Counted from the stretch's first letter, positions 27,155 to 34,481 are shown. The stretch is 36,611 nucleotides of DNA from Candidatus Obscuribacterales bacterium (GCA_019745505.1 JAIETE010000115.1:1-36611), one strand, 5' to 3'. Notes: generated by a model from the sequence alone, not told the origin. Made by a program: numbers and translations.

Positions 27155-28048
27155 CTAATTGAGCTCGTGCTTCAAGGCTGACTCTAAGTCCGGATAGTCG
27201 AACTTGAATCCAGAATTAACAAGCTTCGTCGCGCTCACGCGGTTGCTGGACAAAAGCAATTCTTCGCCCATCTCACCGAAAAGCACTTTGACTCCCATTT
27301 CCGGAACCGGGAAAAATGCCGGGCGATGAATAACTTTCGCCAGCTTCTTTGTGAAGTCCGCGTTGGTCTCGGGTGTCGGTGCAACCAGATTGACCGGACC
27401 GCTAACATTGCCCTCGGTCGCCAAATATATGAATGCTTTTGCGGCATCGTCCAGGTCAATCCAACTCATATATTGTTTGCCGTTGCCTAAGGGGCCTCCG
27501 GCTCCCATGAGAAATGGAGGCAACATCATCTTGAGAGCGCCTCCTTCTTTGCTCAATACGACACCGAGCCGGGCGTGTACGACACGCAGACCTTTGGATT
27601 CGGCAATTCTGGTCGCGTCTTCCCAGTCACGGCATACGGCAGCCAGAAATCCTTTTCCGGACTTGCTTTCCTCGGTCAAAACCTCGGCTCCCCGATCGCC
27701 GTAATATCCGATGGCTGATGCACTGACAAGAGCACGCGGAGGATTGTCCAATGAGGCCAGTGCGCCTGCGATGAGCTTGGTGCCATTGACGCGGCTCTGT
27801 TTGATCTTCATCTTCTGCTCGGACGACCAGCGTTTGGATGCGATGTTCTCACCGGCCAGGTGAATGACTGCATCAACGCCTTCGAAAGCTTTGGCATCAA
27901 TCTTGTCGGTTTCCGGATCCCACGAGAATTCGTTTTCCGAATTTCGCACTCTGCGGACGAGCTTGACTACTTTATGCCCGGTAGCTTCCAACTCGGCTGT
28001 AATTTTCTTGCCCACAAGACCTGTGGAGCCTGTAACAGCGATTTTCAT
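27155..28048 (-). CDS. TIGR01777-type NAD(P)-dependent epimerase
   Basis: A 297-residue extended short-chain dehydrogenase-like protein. The N-terminal cofactor motif is VTGSTGLVGKKI, followed by HLAGENIASKRWS, typical of the TIGR01777 (YfcH/SulA-like) group, SASAIGYYGDRG with the catalytic Tyr region, and the C-terminal DUF1731-like segment ending in LLSSNRVSATKLVNSGFKF. The biochemical substrate of this group is unknown. I start at ATG 28048, which has GGAGGT at proper distance; the upstream frame to 28108 is not conserved-looking. It lies 84 bases downstream of the ABC exporter, with a short hairpin (GCCGC/GCGGC, 28071-28083) between. Confidence 0.9.
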   Translation of the reverse strand: MKIAVTGSTGLVGKKITAELEATGHKVVKLVRRVRNSENEFSWDPETDKIDAKAFEGVDAVIHLAGENIASKRWSSEQKMKIKQSRVNGTKLIAGALASLDNPPRALVSASAIGYYGDRGAEVLTEESKSGKGFLAAVCRDWEDATRIAESKGLRVVHARLGVVLSKEGGALKMMLPPFLMGAGGPLGNGKQYMSWIDLDDAAKAFIYLATEGNVSGPVNLVAPTPETNADFTKKLAKVIHRPAFFPVPEMGVKVLFGEMGEELLLSSNRVSATKLVNSGFKFDYPDLESALKHELN

Positions 28049-28132
28049 CACGCACCTCCGAACTAAAGATGCCGCTAAGCGGCCACCTAATATGTTAGTA
28101 CATCTCATAAATGAACACTGCGTGAACCATCT

Positions 28133-29944
28133 TCAAAACGCGGCGGTTTGTCTGAACTGAGTTTTGTACAAACGGTTGTATAATCCGTCCGAGCGTATCA
28201 AATCTTCGTGCGTGCCCCATTCCACTAGGCGGCCGTCATCGACCACGAGAATCAAGTCGGCCTGAACGATGGTCGACAATCGATGGGCGATAACCAGGCT
28301 GGTGCGACCTTTGATGAGAGGCGTGAGGGCATCCTGTATCAGCGCCTCATTTTCTGAGTCCAGAGAAGAGGTCGCTTCATCAAGAATGAGGATTTGAGGA
28401 TTTTTCAGAAGCACGCGAGCAATCGCCAGGCGTTGTCTTTCACCACCGCTCAGCTTGTGACCGCGCTCACCGACAGTGGTGTCATATTTGTTCTCCAGAT
28501 TCTCGATGAAGTCGTGGATATTCGCAGCCTTGCAAGCGGCGATCACTTCCTGCATGGTTGCCGTGGGCTTGGCATAGGCGAGATTATTGAAAATCGTATC
28601 GTGGAAGAGGTAGGTCTCCTGAGTAACAATGCCGATATTCTCTCGCAGAGACGCCAAACTAACTTCTCTTACGTCTTGACCGTCAATCGTTATCGTCCCT
28701 TCCTGCTGCAGGTAGAAACGCGGCAAGAGCATGCTTATCGTCGTTTTGCCGGCGCCTGAGGGGCCAACGAGCGCCGCCATCTGCCCCGGCTTCACACAGA
28801 AGGAAACATCGACGATGGCTTGCCTTCCGCTGGGATAAGCAAAACTGACGTGTTCGAATTTGATCTCCGCAACTTTGGCGTTGAGCTTCGGCAAATTTGG
28901 ATCGTCCTTTTCTTCATCCATGTCGAGATAATCGAAGATGCGCTCAAATACTGCCAGTGCGCTCATGACCTGGATTTGCACTCCGGCCAGAGAAGCGACA
29001 GGCGTATAGAGACGACCGAGAAGGGAAACAAACGTGACCACCAAGCCTACAGTTATGCCGGAATGTATGCACAACCATCCGCCGTAGAGCCAGATCAATG
29101 CTGGTCCCAGCACCACCATTGCACTGATCAAAGCCATAAACCAGCGACCGACCATCGCCAGTTTTATTTCGGATTTCATCAGTTCGTTGCCCAGTCGGTT
29201 GTATCGATCGTATTCGAAGATTTCGCGGTTGAACGACTTGAGCAGAACGATTCCCGACACCGACAATGTTTCTTGTCCGATAGCCTGCATTTCATCACGT
29301 TTTTCACGGGTAGCTTTGCGAATTTCATACATCCGCCTGCCTACCGGCCAGAGTGGTGCCACCATAAATGGAAGCACCGCCAGTGACATCAGCGAAAGTC
29401 GCCAGTCAAGAAAAAATATTGTTGCCAGGGTGGTGACGATCACGCAAATATTTATCAAAATCATCACCAACGTACCGGACACCAATCCATCGATACTGTC
29501 TACATCATTGGTGACGCGGTTGATGACTTCACCGGTCTTGGTGCTGGTAAAAAAGTCCAGCGGCATTTTGTGCATGTGAGTCATCAACTGCAGACGAAGA
29601 TCACGCATGATGCTCTCGCCGATGAAAGAGTTCATATATCCCTGCAAGGCGCTAATCCCGGAAGACGCAACCGCAGATAAGGCCATGATGCCCACGATAA
29701 TAAGAACTGATTGAAAGTTTCCAGAAGGAATCGCCTTGTCAATCAGATTCATTGTCAGTACAGGCGGCAATATTCCCAGCACTGCCACTAATATGATGCA
29801 GCTGATAACTATCGACTCTTGCTTCCAATATGGCAGAAAGAGACGACCGAGGCGTTTCCAATTAACCGCCTTTTGCACTTTTGGGCGTTTCGGGTCGAAC
29901 ATATTCGACCACATCAAGTGAACAGGAGGAGCACCGCTAAACAT
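28133..29944 (-). CDS. ABC exporter, fused membrane and ATPase domains (MsbA/MDR-like)
   Basis: A 603-residue half-transporter that works as a homodimer in the inner membrane. Six membrane helices lie in residues about 40-335. The ATPase domain follows: Walker A GPSGAGKTT, Q-loop VTQETYLFHDTIFNNLAY, signature LSGGERQRLAIARVL, Walker B ILILDEATSSLD and H-loop IAHRLSTI. Lipids, drugs or peptides are possible cargoes. The start is uncertain: ATG 29944 and in-frame ATGs at 29914 and 29902 all lack a ribosome site. The MFDPKRP start at 29902 would remove a poorly conserved-looking tip. A hairpin-forming inverted repeat lies 4 bases upstream of 29944. Confidence 0.93.
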   Translation of the reverse strand: MFSGAPPVHLMWSNMFDPKRPKVQKAVNWKRLGRLFLPYWKQESIVISCIILVAVLGILPPVLTMNLIDKAIPSGNFQSVLIIVGIMALSAVASSGISALQGYMNSFIGESIMRDLRLQLMTHMHKMPLDFFTSTKTGEVINRVTNDVDSIDGLVSGTLVMILINICVIVTTLATIFFLDWRLSLMSLAVLPFMVAPLWPVGRRMYEIRKATREKRDEMQAIGQETLSVSGIVLLKSFNREIFEYDRYNRLGNELMKSEIKLAMVGRWFMALISAMVVLGPALIWLYGGWLCIHSGITVGLVVTFVSLLGRLYTPVASLAGVQIQVMSALAVFERIFDYLDMDEEKDDPNLPKLNAKVAEIKFEHVSFAYPSGRQAIVDVSFCVKPGQMAALVGPSGAGKTTISMLLPRFYLQQEGTITIDGQDVREVSLASLRENIGIVTQETYLFHDTIFNNLAYAKPTATMQEVIAACKAANIHDFIENLENKYDTTVGERGHKLSGGERQRLAIARVLLKNPQILILDEATSSLDSENEALIQDALTPLIKGRTSLVIAHRLSTIVQADLILVVDDGRLVEWGTHEDLIRSDGLYNRLYKTQFRQTAAF

Positions 29945-29948
29945 CTAT

Positions 29949-29980
29949 GAACCCATGCCGAAAGCTGAGTGAATGGGTTC
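29949..29980. promoter_or_regulatory. Inverted repeat at the ABC exporter start
   Basis: GAACCCAT (29949-29956) and ATGGGTTC (29973-29980) form a perfect 8-bp inverted repeat with a 16-base spacer. It lies just upstream of the exporter ATG on the minus strand, where a ribosome site would be expected. It could be an operator or an RNA hairpin that controls translation. It also creates a three-codon ORF (ATG GGT TCA TAG) abutting the start. Confidence 0.4.
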
Positions 29981-30120
29981 TATTATTAACTGTTTTGGCT
30001 TGGAATTGCCGAATTTTGCCACTGGCTAAGACTTATTGGCTTTCAAAACATTAAGATGTCAAGCGGATTGGTGTGTTTTGGGGTAATATATCTGAAAACG
30101 TCCTTAAACCTGGAGTCTGC

Positions 30121-31125
30121 GTGCCTCTCCGGTCGGCAACATCGAATTTTTTACCACGTCTACGCATCACCGCTGTGATGCTGTTTCTCGGCACTGCGAA
30201 TCTCTTTTCGATGCCGCAAGCGATAGCCGGAGCGCTAGAAGATGGTGTCGAGCAGTATTACTACAAGCGATTTCACACCGCTGCCATGTTTTTCGAGGAA
30301 GCCTGCGCAAAAGACCCCATGAACTGGAAACCCCACTTCTACCTGGCGCGCACACTCGAGCAATTGAGAGAGTACGAAGCGGCAAAGGCTGAATTCGAGT
30401 ATTGCTTTCGCCTCAACCCCTTCAGCAAAGAAGGACGACTGGCAAAGCAGGCCGTGCTTGACCTGGCCTCAGACCGCGAGCGCCGCAAGCATATAGCTGA
30501 TGACCCGATGATAGTTCAGCAGGCATTGCGGCTCTTGAATGCGCAATCGGCAGATCTGAAGGGGCGCATCCGCGCCGACGCCAACAGGCTTGCCAATGAA
30601 CGAATGAGGATTGCTGCCGAACGGCTGAATATGCGAGTGGAAACAAACCCCAATCGCTACAGGCGCTGGTACTATCGTCCTGATGAGGAGGTCAGTAATC
30701 GTGCTTATGTTCAGAGCAGTTGGCATCGCAACGACGCGATGAGGGAAGCGGCATTGGCACGAATCGAAGCGACTCGTCGAGCCGCGGAGATTCAGAAGTC
30801 GTCCAACAATTTGAAATTGCTGATTGCCGATCCAAGCAATAAGCCCGGCTCCGCCAAGCTGCGGGCGCTGGGTACCAACTTGTACGTCCGGTTTTACGGC
30901 TCGCCGGAGCGGGATGATATTCCCGGCGAGGACAAGCCGTTGGAGCTCAGAGCCCGGGCCGGTCTGCTTTCCGACCTCAATTTGAAGACCTCCAATCCCA
31001 TACGTGAGGCGCTCAACGGCATGGGCTTTGCGACGCCTACCAAATCATCGCTTAAGACATCTTCTCCCTCGAAGCCTGCTGTGCGCAGAGATCCTCGTGC
31101 TTACCATCATTTTGGTGAATGGTAA
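30121..31125 (+). CDS. Secreted protein with N-terminal TPR-like repeat
   Basis: A 334-residue protein starting at GTG 30121, supported by GGAG 7 bases upstream (CTGGAGTCTGC); the GTG at 30073 has none. Residues about 10-37 form a signal peptide (RLRITAVMLFLGTANLF, cleavage near AIAGA). Residues about 40-110 contain two TPR-like units (YYYKRFHTAAMFFEEACAK, HFYLARTLEQLREYEAAKA). The rest is charged, helical and rich in Arg, Ala and Asn, with no domain I recognise. It may bind envelope components. An unlinked paralogue group is suggested by the TPR protein at 519. Confidence 0.8.
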   Translation: MPLRSATSNFLPRLRITAVMLFLGTANLFSMPQAIAGALEDGVEQYYYKRFHTAAMFFEEACAKDPMNWKPHFYLARTLEQLREYEAAKAEFEYCFRLNPFSKEGRLAKQAVLDLASDRERRKHIADDPMIVQQALRLLNAQSADLKGRIRADANRLANERMRIAAERLNMRVETNPNRYRRWYYRPDEEVSNRAYVQSSWHRNDAMREAALARIEATRRAAEIQKSSNNLKLLIADPSNKPGSAKLRALGTNLYVRFYGSPERDDIPGEDKPLELRARAGLLSDLNLKTSNPIREALNGMGFATPTKSSLKTSSPSKPAVRRDPRAYHHFGEW

Positions 31126-31207
31126 TTCTGCACTTTGACGGGGTGAAAAAAAATTACCAACATGATTCAATTCACTTGATAGAGTTGCGCTATTGGAGAA
31201 CCTGACA

Positions 31208-32290
31208 ATGAAAAGAATGCCGCTTGCCGATTTGTCAATTTTTCTCGCGCCGCCCCTGGCTGTGGCGTTTTCATTTCTTATATCCGGTGCAACCGGCATT
31301 GCCGCCGAGAATCACAAGCCTTGTTGCAAGACCAGCTCTGTATCGGACGTTTTCATCGATGACGAGACTTGCCGCAAATTGCAGCCGGGTCGCCTTGAGA
31401 CAGCCCGCCAAATTAAGGACCAAGCTGATGCATTCATCTTGAAAGGGCGCCAATTGAGTTTGAAGTTGAACGCTCACATCGTGCAAGCGGAAAAGCTCAA
31501 AAGCGAAGCGCTTCTGCTCCAGAAAGAAGCCGGTCTTATATTAATCGCACAGCAGTCTGCGCCCGCCGACGGTGCAACATCGACAGAAACGAAGGCTTCT
31601 GGTACTGCTGGTGGTGCAGCAGCCACAAGTCCCGCTGCCGAGCAGAAAGCGGGTGAGCCCGCCAAGGAGGAAAAACTGACTGGGCGAGCGTCAACTCTCC
31701 AGACGATGCCGATGCCCAATATTCCCCTTATCAAACTGAAGGGACCGCAACTGCAGCAAGCAATCAAGCAGTACAACACGGATGTGGAGCAATTCAAAAT
31801 TCACGCTGCTGATTACAACAAGCACTACAATCTGTTCAAATCTCAAATTGGTGAATGCCACGCAGCAAGATCAGCATTCGACGATCTGCATAAGAAGTAC
31901 GAAATGCACTGCACTGCCTATCACCTCAACAACATTCCGCCGCCCCGATTGTGTCCTCCCATGGCTGGAAGCGTTGCAGAAGCCAATAGCATCGCCAATC
32001 AGCTCAGAAGCGATCAAATGCGGGCTTTGCGAGCGGAAGGTCAGCTCAGGCAAGAAGAAGGCCGGCTGAGAGAATTGGAAGGCATGCAAAGTACCGCAGA
32101 TGCACTTGTTGTGAAGGGTGCCGAAAGAGATCGCCGGGAAAGGGAAATTGCCGGAATGTTTGGTCGATTGAGACAAGAGTATGACCTTTTGGAGATTGAG
32201 AGAAAGACAATCGAGCACAGCAAAGGCGGCAAGGCTTCGGCCCCCGTTGCGCGACCTTATGTGAGCGGCAAAATCAAAAAAGGCAAGTAG
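31208..32290 (+). CDS. Secreted cysteine-containing coiled-coil protein, unknown
   Basis: A 360-residue protein, started at ATG 31208 because GGAG lies 9 bases upstream; the TTG at 31193 overlaps that site. It has a signal peptide ending near TGIAAEN. The mature chain opens with two adjacent cysteines (HKPCCKT) and a third in DETCRK. Helical coiled-coil stretches with heptad-like patterns lie at about 60-110 and 255-335 (LRAEGQLRQEEGRLRELEG), separated by an Ala/Glu/Thr-rich low-complexity linker at about 115-155. More cysteines (GECHAAR, EMHCTAYH, RLCPPM) suggest disulfides. Function unknown. A hairpin terminator follows. Confidence 0.75.
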   Translation: MKRMPLADLSIFLAPPLAVAFSFLISGATGIAAENHKPCCKTSSVSDVFIDDETCRKLQPGRLETARQIKDQADAFILKGRQLSLKLNAHIVQAEKLKSEALLLQKEAGLILIAQQSAPADGATSTETKASGTAGGAAATSPAAEQKAGEPAKEEKLTGRASTLQTMPMPNIPLIKLKGPQLQQAIKQYNTDVEQFKIHAADYNKHYNLFKSQIGECHAARSAFDDLHKKYEMHCTAYHLNNIPPPRLCPPMAGSVAEANSIANQLRSDQMRALRAEGQLRQEEGRLRELEGMQSTADALVVKGAERDRREREIAGMFGRLRQEYDLLEIERKTIEHSKGGKASAPVARPYVSGKIKKGK

Positions 32291-32322
32291 TGAAAACTGC
32301 TGGAAAATCGGTCAGAATATGA

Positions 32323-32346
32323 GGGCGGTGCGCAGCATCGCCCTTT
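32323..32346 (+). terminator. Hairpin terminator before the PLP-enzyme gene
   Basis: GGGCGGTGC (32323-32331) pairs with GCATCGCCC (32335-32343), nine pairs including one G-U, with a 3-base loop, then TTT. It lies 33 bases after the stop of the coiled-coil gene and 20 bases before the next start, so it could end transcription or fold within the next gene's leader. Confidence 0.5.
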
Positions 32347-32366
32347 CAATTAGGGAGTGATATTTC

Positions 32367-33545
32367 GTGAGCAGCTCAAACAGAGTAGAGACAAAGCTTA
32401 TTCATGCCGGCGAATTGCGCCCGCGAGTGGCAGGCGCGGTCAACCTGCCTATTTTTCAGTCGGCGACATATGAATACGGCGGCGAAGATGATTACAACGA
32501 CATTCGCTACATTCGTTTGAACAACACTCCAAACCATACTGTATTAGGTGCAAAACTGGCGGCAATCGAAGGTGCGGAAGCAGCCATGGTGGCCGCCAGC
32601 GGAATGGCGGCGATTTCGACTGCACTGCTCAGCATATTGAGCAAAGGCGACCATCTTTTGATTCAAGATTGTCTCTATGGCGGCACTCATGATTTCGTCA
32701 CCAAAGACCTTCCTTGTTTGGGAATCGATTTTGATTTCATAGATCCATGCGATCCTGATTCATGGGCGAAAAAAATTCGCAAAGAAACAAAAGCCATTTA
32801 TGTTGAAACGATCGCCAATCCTCTGATGGGCGTTCCGGAATTGGCAGCAATTGTCGATTTTGCGCGCAGTCATAAGATCATCTCGATTATCGATAATACT
32901 TTCGCCAGTCCGATCAATTTCCGACCTGCTGAGTTCGGTTTTGATCTTTCCGTGCACAGTTGCACGAAATATCTGAACGGACACTCTGATATCGTCGGTG
33001 GTGCGTGTATAGGAAAAGAGATACTGGTCAAGAACGTTACGAGAAAACTCAATCATCTTGGCGGCACAATGGATCCTCATGCCGCATTTCTCTTGCACAG
33101 AGGAATGAAAACCCTTTCTTTGCGAGTCAGGCACCAGAATGAGAGCGCATTGAAAATCGCTCGCTACTTAGAGCAACATTCTGCAATTGGAAGGGTGAAT
33201 TATCCCGGTCTGGAAAGTCATCCTGCACATGAGCGCGCCGGCAAGTGGTTGGACGGCTTTGGCGGCATGCTCAGTTTCGAACTGAAAGAAGAGAAGTCCG
33301 AAATTGCCGACCAGTTTCTCAAGGCTCTGCACTATCCTATTTGTGCGCCAAGCCTCGGCGGTGTCGAAAGTCTGATCACGCGACCGGCAACAACATCGCA
33401 CTTGGGACTGAGTAAAGAGGACAGAAAGAAAGTCGGCATCACTGATTCTTTGATTCGCTTTTCCACCGGCATCGAGGCGACTGAAGATTTGATTGAAGAT
33501 TTCGACCAGGCATTGAAGAAAATCTCCGCGACATTGACTCGTTAG
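32367..33545 (+). CDS. Cys/Met-metabolism PLP-dependent enzyme (cystathionine synthase/lyase family)
   Basis: A 392-residue fold-type I PLP enzyme. The cofactor lysine is K201 in SVHSCTKYLNGHSDIVGG; D176 (IIDNTFASP) contacts the pyridine nitrogen; ETIANPLMGVPEL and GGVESLITRPA are family motifs. The usual active-site YxR...NPT loop is replaced by RYIRLNNTPNH, a variant found in some lyase-like members as I recall. Family members make or break cystathionine, homocysteine or methionine (gamma-synthase, beta-lyase, gamma-lyase); sequence alone does not decide which. Start is GTG with AGGGAG about 10 bases upstream. It is followed by a long non-coding stretch. Confidence 0.92.
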   Translation: MSSSNRVETKLIHAGELRPRVAGAVNLPIFQSATYEYGGEDDYNDIRYIRLNNTPNHTVLGAKLAAIEGAEAAMVAASGMAAISTALLSILSKGDHLLIQDCLYGGTHDFVTKDLPCLGIDFDFIDPCDPDSWAKKIRKETKAIYVETIANPLMGVPELAAIVDFARSHKIISIIDNTFASPINFRPAEFGFDLSVHSCTKYLNGHSDIVGGACIGKEILVKNVTRKLNHLGGTMDPHAAFLLHRGMKTLSLRVRHQNESALKIARYLEQHSAIGRVNYPGLESHPAHERAGKWLDGFGGMLSFELKEEKSEIADQFLKALHYPICAPSLGGVESLITRPATTSHLGLSKEDRKKVGITDSLIRFSTGIEATEDLIEDFDQALKKISATLTR

Positions 33546-33677
33546 GGAACATTTTTGAAGTGAGAAGATTCATTTAGCTTATGGTCTTAATTTCATATCT
33601 AAGCTCATATAACTATTTCAGCTATAGAAGCTAGATCTAAAGCCGCTTTTGGCAATGCCCGGGGAGAAAATTCCCCG

Positions 33678-33705
33678 TTGACAAAAACGGACTGTGCTGT
33701 ATAGA
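33678..33705 (+). promoter_or_regulatory. Strong sigma-70-type promoter of the tRNA array
   Basis: Perfect -35 TTGACA (33678-33683), 16-base spacer and -10 TATAGA (33700-33705). It is the best promoter match seen in the window. Transcription should start near 33712 and run through two small ORFs into six tRNA genes. A hairpin CGGGGAG/TTCCCCG (33660-33677) ends directly before the -35. Confidence 0.7.
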
Positions 33706-33715
33706 CTGAAAAGAC

Positions 33716-33732
33716 GGCGGCGTTTTGCCGCC
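33716..33732 (+). promoter_or_regulatory. Leader hairpin just after the promoter
   Basis: GGCGGC (33716-33721) and GCCGCC (33727-33732) form a tight stem with a GTTTT loop, followed by TATTAGTTCTTTG. Coming about four bases after the expected transcription start, it may stabilise the leader RNA or act as an attenuator. A second pair, CTTTGT (33741-33746) / ACAAAG (33764-33769), lies downstream. Confidence 0.45.
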
Positions 33733-33778
33733 TATTAGTTCTTTGTCTGAAGTGAAAAGATAAACAAAGGTGATCGAC

Positions 33779-33907
33779 GTGTCTCGCGCACTCCTCCAGT
33801 ATCAAGATAGAAAGCAGCCGCAGGGGCTGCATCTTGTGCTGGGAGCAATTTTTGGAGTGGTGCACGATCATGAATATCTCAATCTTCAACATCGACTTTT
33901 TAGCTAA
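33779..33907 (+). CDS. Possible 42-residue leader peptide
   Basis: GTG-initiated ORF of 42 codons ending in TAA, with AAAGGTGAT 5-8 bases before the start, one of the better ribosome sites in the area. Product: MSRALLQYQDRKQPQGLHLV, then LGAIFGVVHDHEYLNLQHRLFS. It is histidine- and glutamine-rich and overlaps the next ORF by 38 bases in another frame. A hairpin (GCAGCC 33814-33819 / GGCTGC 33825-33830) lies inside. It may be a leader peptide or chance. Confidence 0.35.
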   Translation: MSRALLQYQDRKQPQGLHLVLGAIFGVVHDHEYLNLQHRLFS

Positions 33908-34092
33908 GTTTTTCAACGCAAATATTCGAGCAATCGCTGCGAACATCGCAGGTATTGCGGCGTTTTGTGCGTTTGCAACATGCCTATTTGCATTCGATGC
34001 GCTGTTCTATGCTGCAGCGGCAGTCTTCGTAGCGTTTTCGGCTGTTGCACTTACTTCGGAATTTGCCTGGGCGAAAGCGGAAGTAAGAACTT
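33870..34092 (+). CDS. Hydrophobic ORF running without a stop into the tRNA array
   Basis: From ATG 33870 the frame encodes a protein-like sequence: MNISIFNIDFLAKFFNANIR, then two predicted membrane helices (about 24-45 and 46-62, alanine- and phenylalanine-rich) and TSEFAWAKAEV. About 74 codons precede the first tRNA at 34093. No stop occurs there; the frame continues through tRNA-Asp, His and Pro and stops only at a TAA in the anticodon loop of tRNA-Tyr (34428-34430). The part past 34092 is tRNA sequence and not protein-like. So this may be a gene whose 3' end was lost when the tRNAs arrived. GGAG lies 12 bases upstream, rather far. I do not recognise the product. Confidence 0.4.
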
Positions 34093-34168
34093 GGTGCTGT
34101 AACTCAGTGGTTAGAGTGCTGCGTTGTCGGCGCAGAGGTCGGGGGTTCGAATCCCCCCAGCATCGCCA
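34093..34168 (+). tRNA. tRNA-Asp (GUC)
   Basis: Complete cloverleaf of 76 bases with encoded CCA. Acceptor GGTGCTG/CAGCATC pairs fully, with one G-U. Anticodon stem CTGCG/CGCAG with loop TTGTCGG gives GTC at 34126-34128. The D loop holds GG and the T loop is TTCGAAT, both canonical. Discriminator G, as expected for Asp. First gene of the array. Confidence 0.93.
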
Positions 34169-34169
34169 T

Positions 34170-34245
34170 GGGATAGGTCGTCCAGCGGCTAGGACATTGG
34201 TTTGTGAGACCGAAGACATGGGTTCGATTCCCATCCCATCCCCCA
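34170..34245 (+). tRNA. tRNA-His (GUG)
   Basis: 76 bases counting the extra G at 34170 (G-1), which faces discriminator C34242 as required for His. Anticodon GTG at 34204-34206; T loop TTCGATT and D-loop GG are canonical; CCA is encoded. One acceptor mismatch is present: A34175 (position 5) faces C34237 (position 68). Confidence 0.9.
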
Positions 34246-34248
34246 TAT

Positions 34249-34323
34249 CTGGGCGTAGCTCAACAGCAGAGCGCTCGTTTTGGAAGCGAGAGGCCGGACG
34301 GGCAGCACGTCCCGCCCAGACCA
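34249..34323 (+). tRNA. Atypical tRNA-Pro (UGG) with altered elbow and A37
   Basis: 75 bases with encoded CCA. Acceptor CTGGGCG/CGCCCAG pairs perfectly, with C1-G72 and A73 as in tRNA-Pro. Anticodon stem CTCGT/GCGAG, loop TTTGGAA, anticodon TGG at 34281-34283. Three departures from the norm: position 37 is A (34284) where bacterial tRNA-Pro has G; the 7-base D loop AACAGCA lacks the G18-G19 pair; and the T loop is GGCAGCA (34301-34307) instead of TTCRANY, with an intact GGACG/CGTCC stem. It may be specialised or degenerate. Confidence 0.75.
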
Positions 34324-34341
34324 ACTTAAGAGGAGTTGCAG

Positions 34342-34360
34342 GGGCGCATTGCATGCGCCC
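34342..34360 (+). other. Hairpin in the tRNA-Pro/tRNA-Tyr spacer
   Basis: GGGCGCA (34342-34348) and TGCGCCC (34354-34360) form a perfect 7-bp stem with loop TTGCA. It lies in the 70-base spacer between tRNA-Pro and tRNA-Tyr, much longer than the other gaps (1-3 bases). No T-run follows, so it is not a clear terminator. It may guide processing. Confidence 0.5.
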
Positions 34361-34393
34361 TCCACAGAGAAAGCAAGTTCTCCAAGACCAATT

Positions 34394-34478
34394 GGGAGTG
34401 TGGGTGAGTAGCAAAGCCACCTGCCTGTAAAGCAGTCGCCGCAAGGCTTCGCTGGTGCAAGTCCAGCCGCTCCCACCA
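34394..34478 (+). tRNA. tRNA-Tyr (GUA) with altered elbow
   Basis: 85 bases, class II with long variable arm, CCA encoded, A73. Acceptor GGGAGTG/CGCTCCC. Anticodon loop CTGTAAA gives GTA at 34427-34429. Stem pair 27-43 is C-T. The D loop GAGTAGCAAA has A-G where G18-G19 is expected. The T loop is TGCAAGT (34456-34462): position 55 is G, not the universal T/pseudouridine. The same 18A/55G pair of changes is seen in the tRNA-Pro upstream. Confidence 0.85.
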
Positions 34479-34481
34479 TGT

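Noticed and set aside
33660-33677. Hairpin CGGGGAG/TTCCCCG as terminator of the PLP-enzyme gene
   Set aside because: It lies 115 bases past the stop and is followed directly by the TTGACA box without a T-run, so termination is not convincing.
34175-34237. A-C mismatch in the tRNA-His acceptor stem as sign of a pseudogene
   Set aside because: All identity elements (G-1, C73, GUG), loops and CCA are intact; a single mismatch does not justify a pseudogene call.
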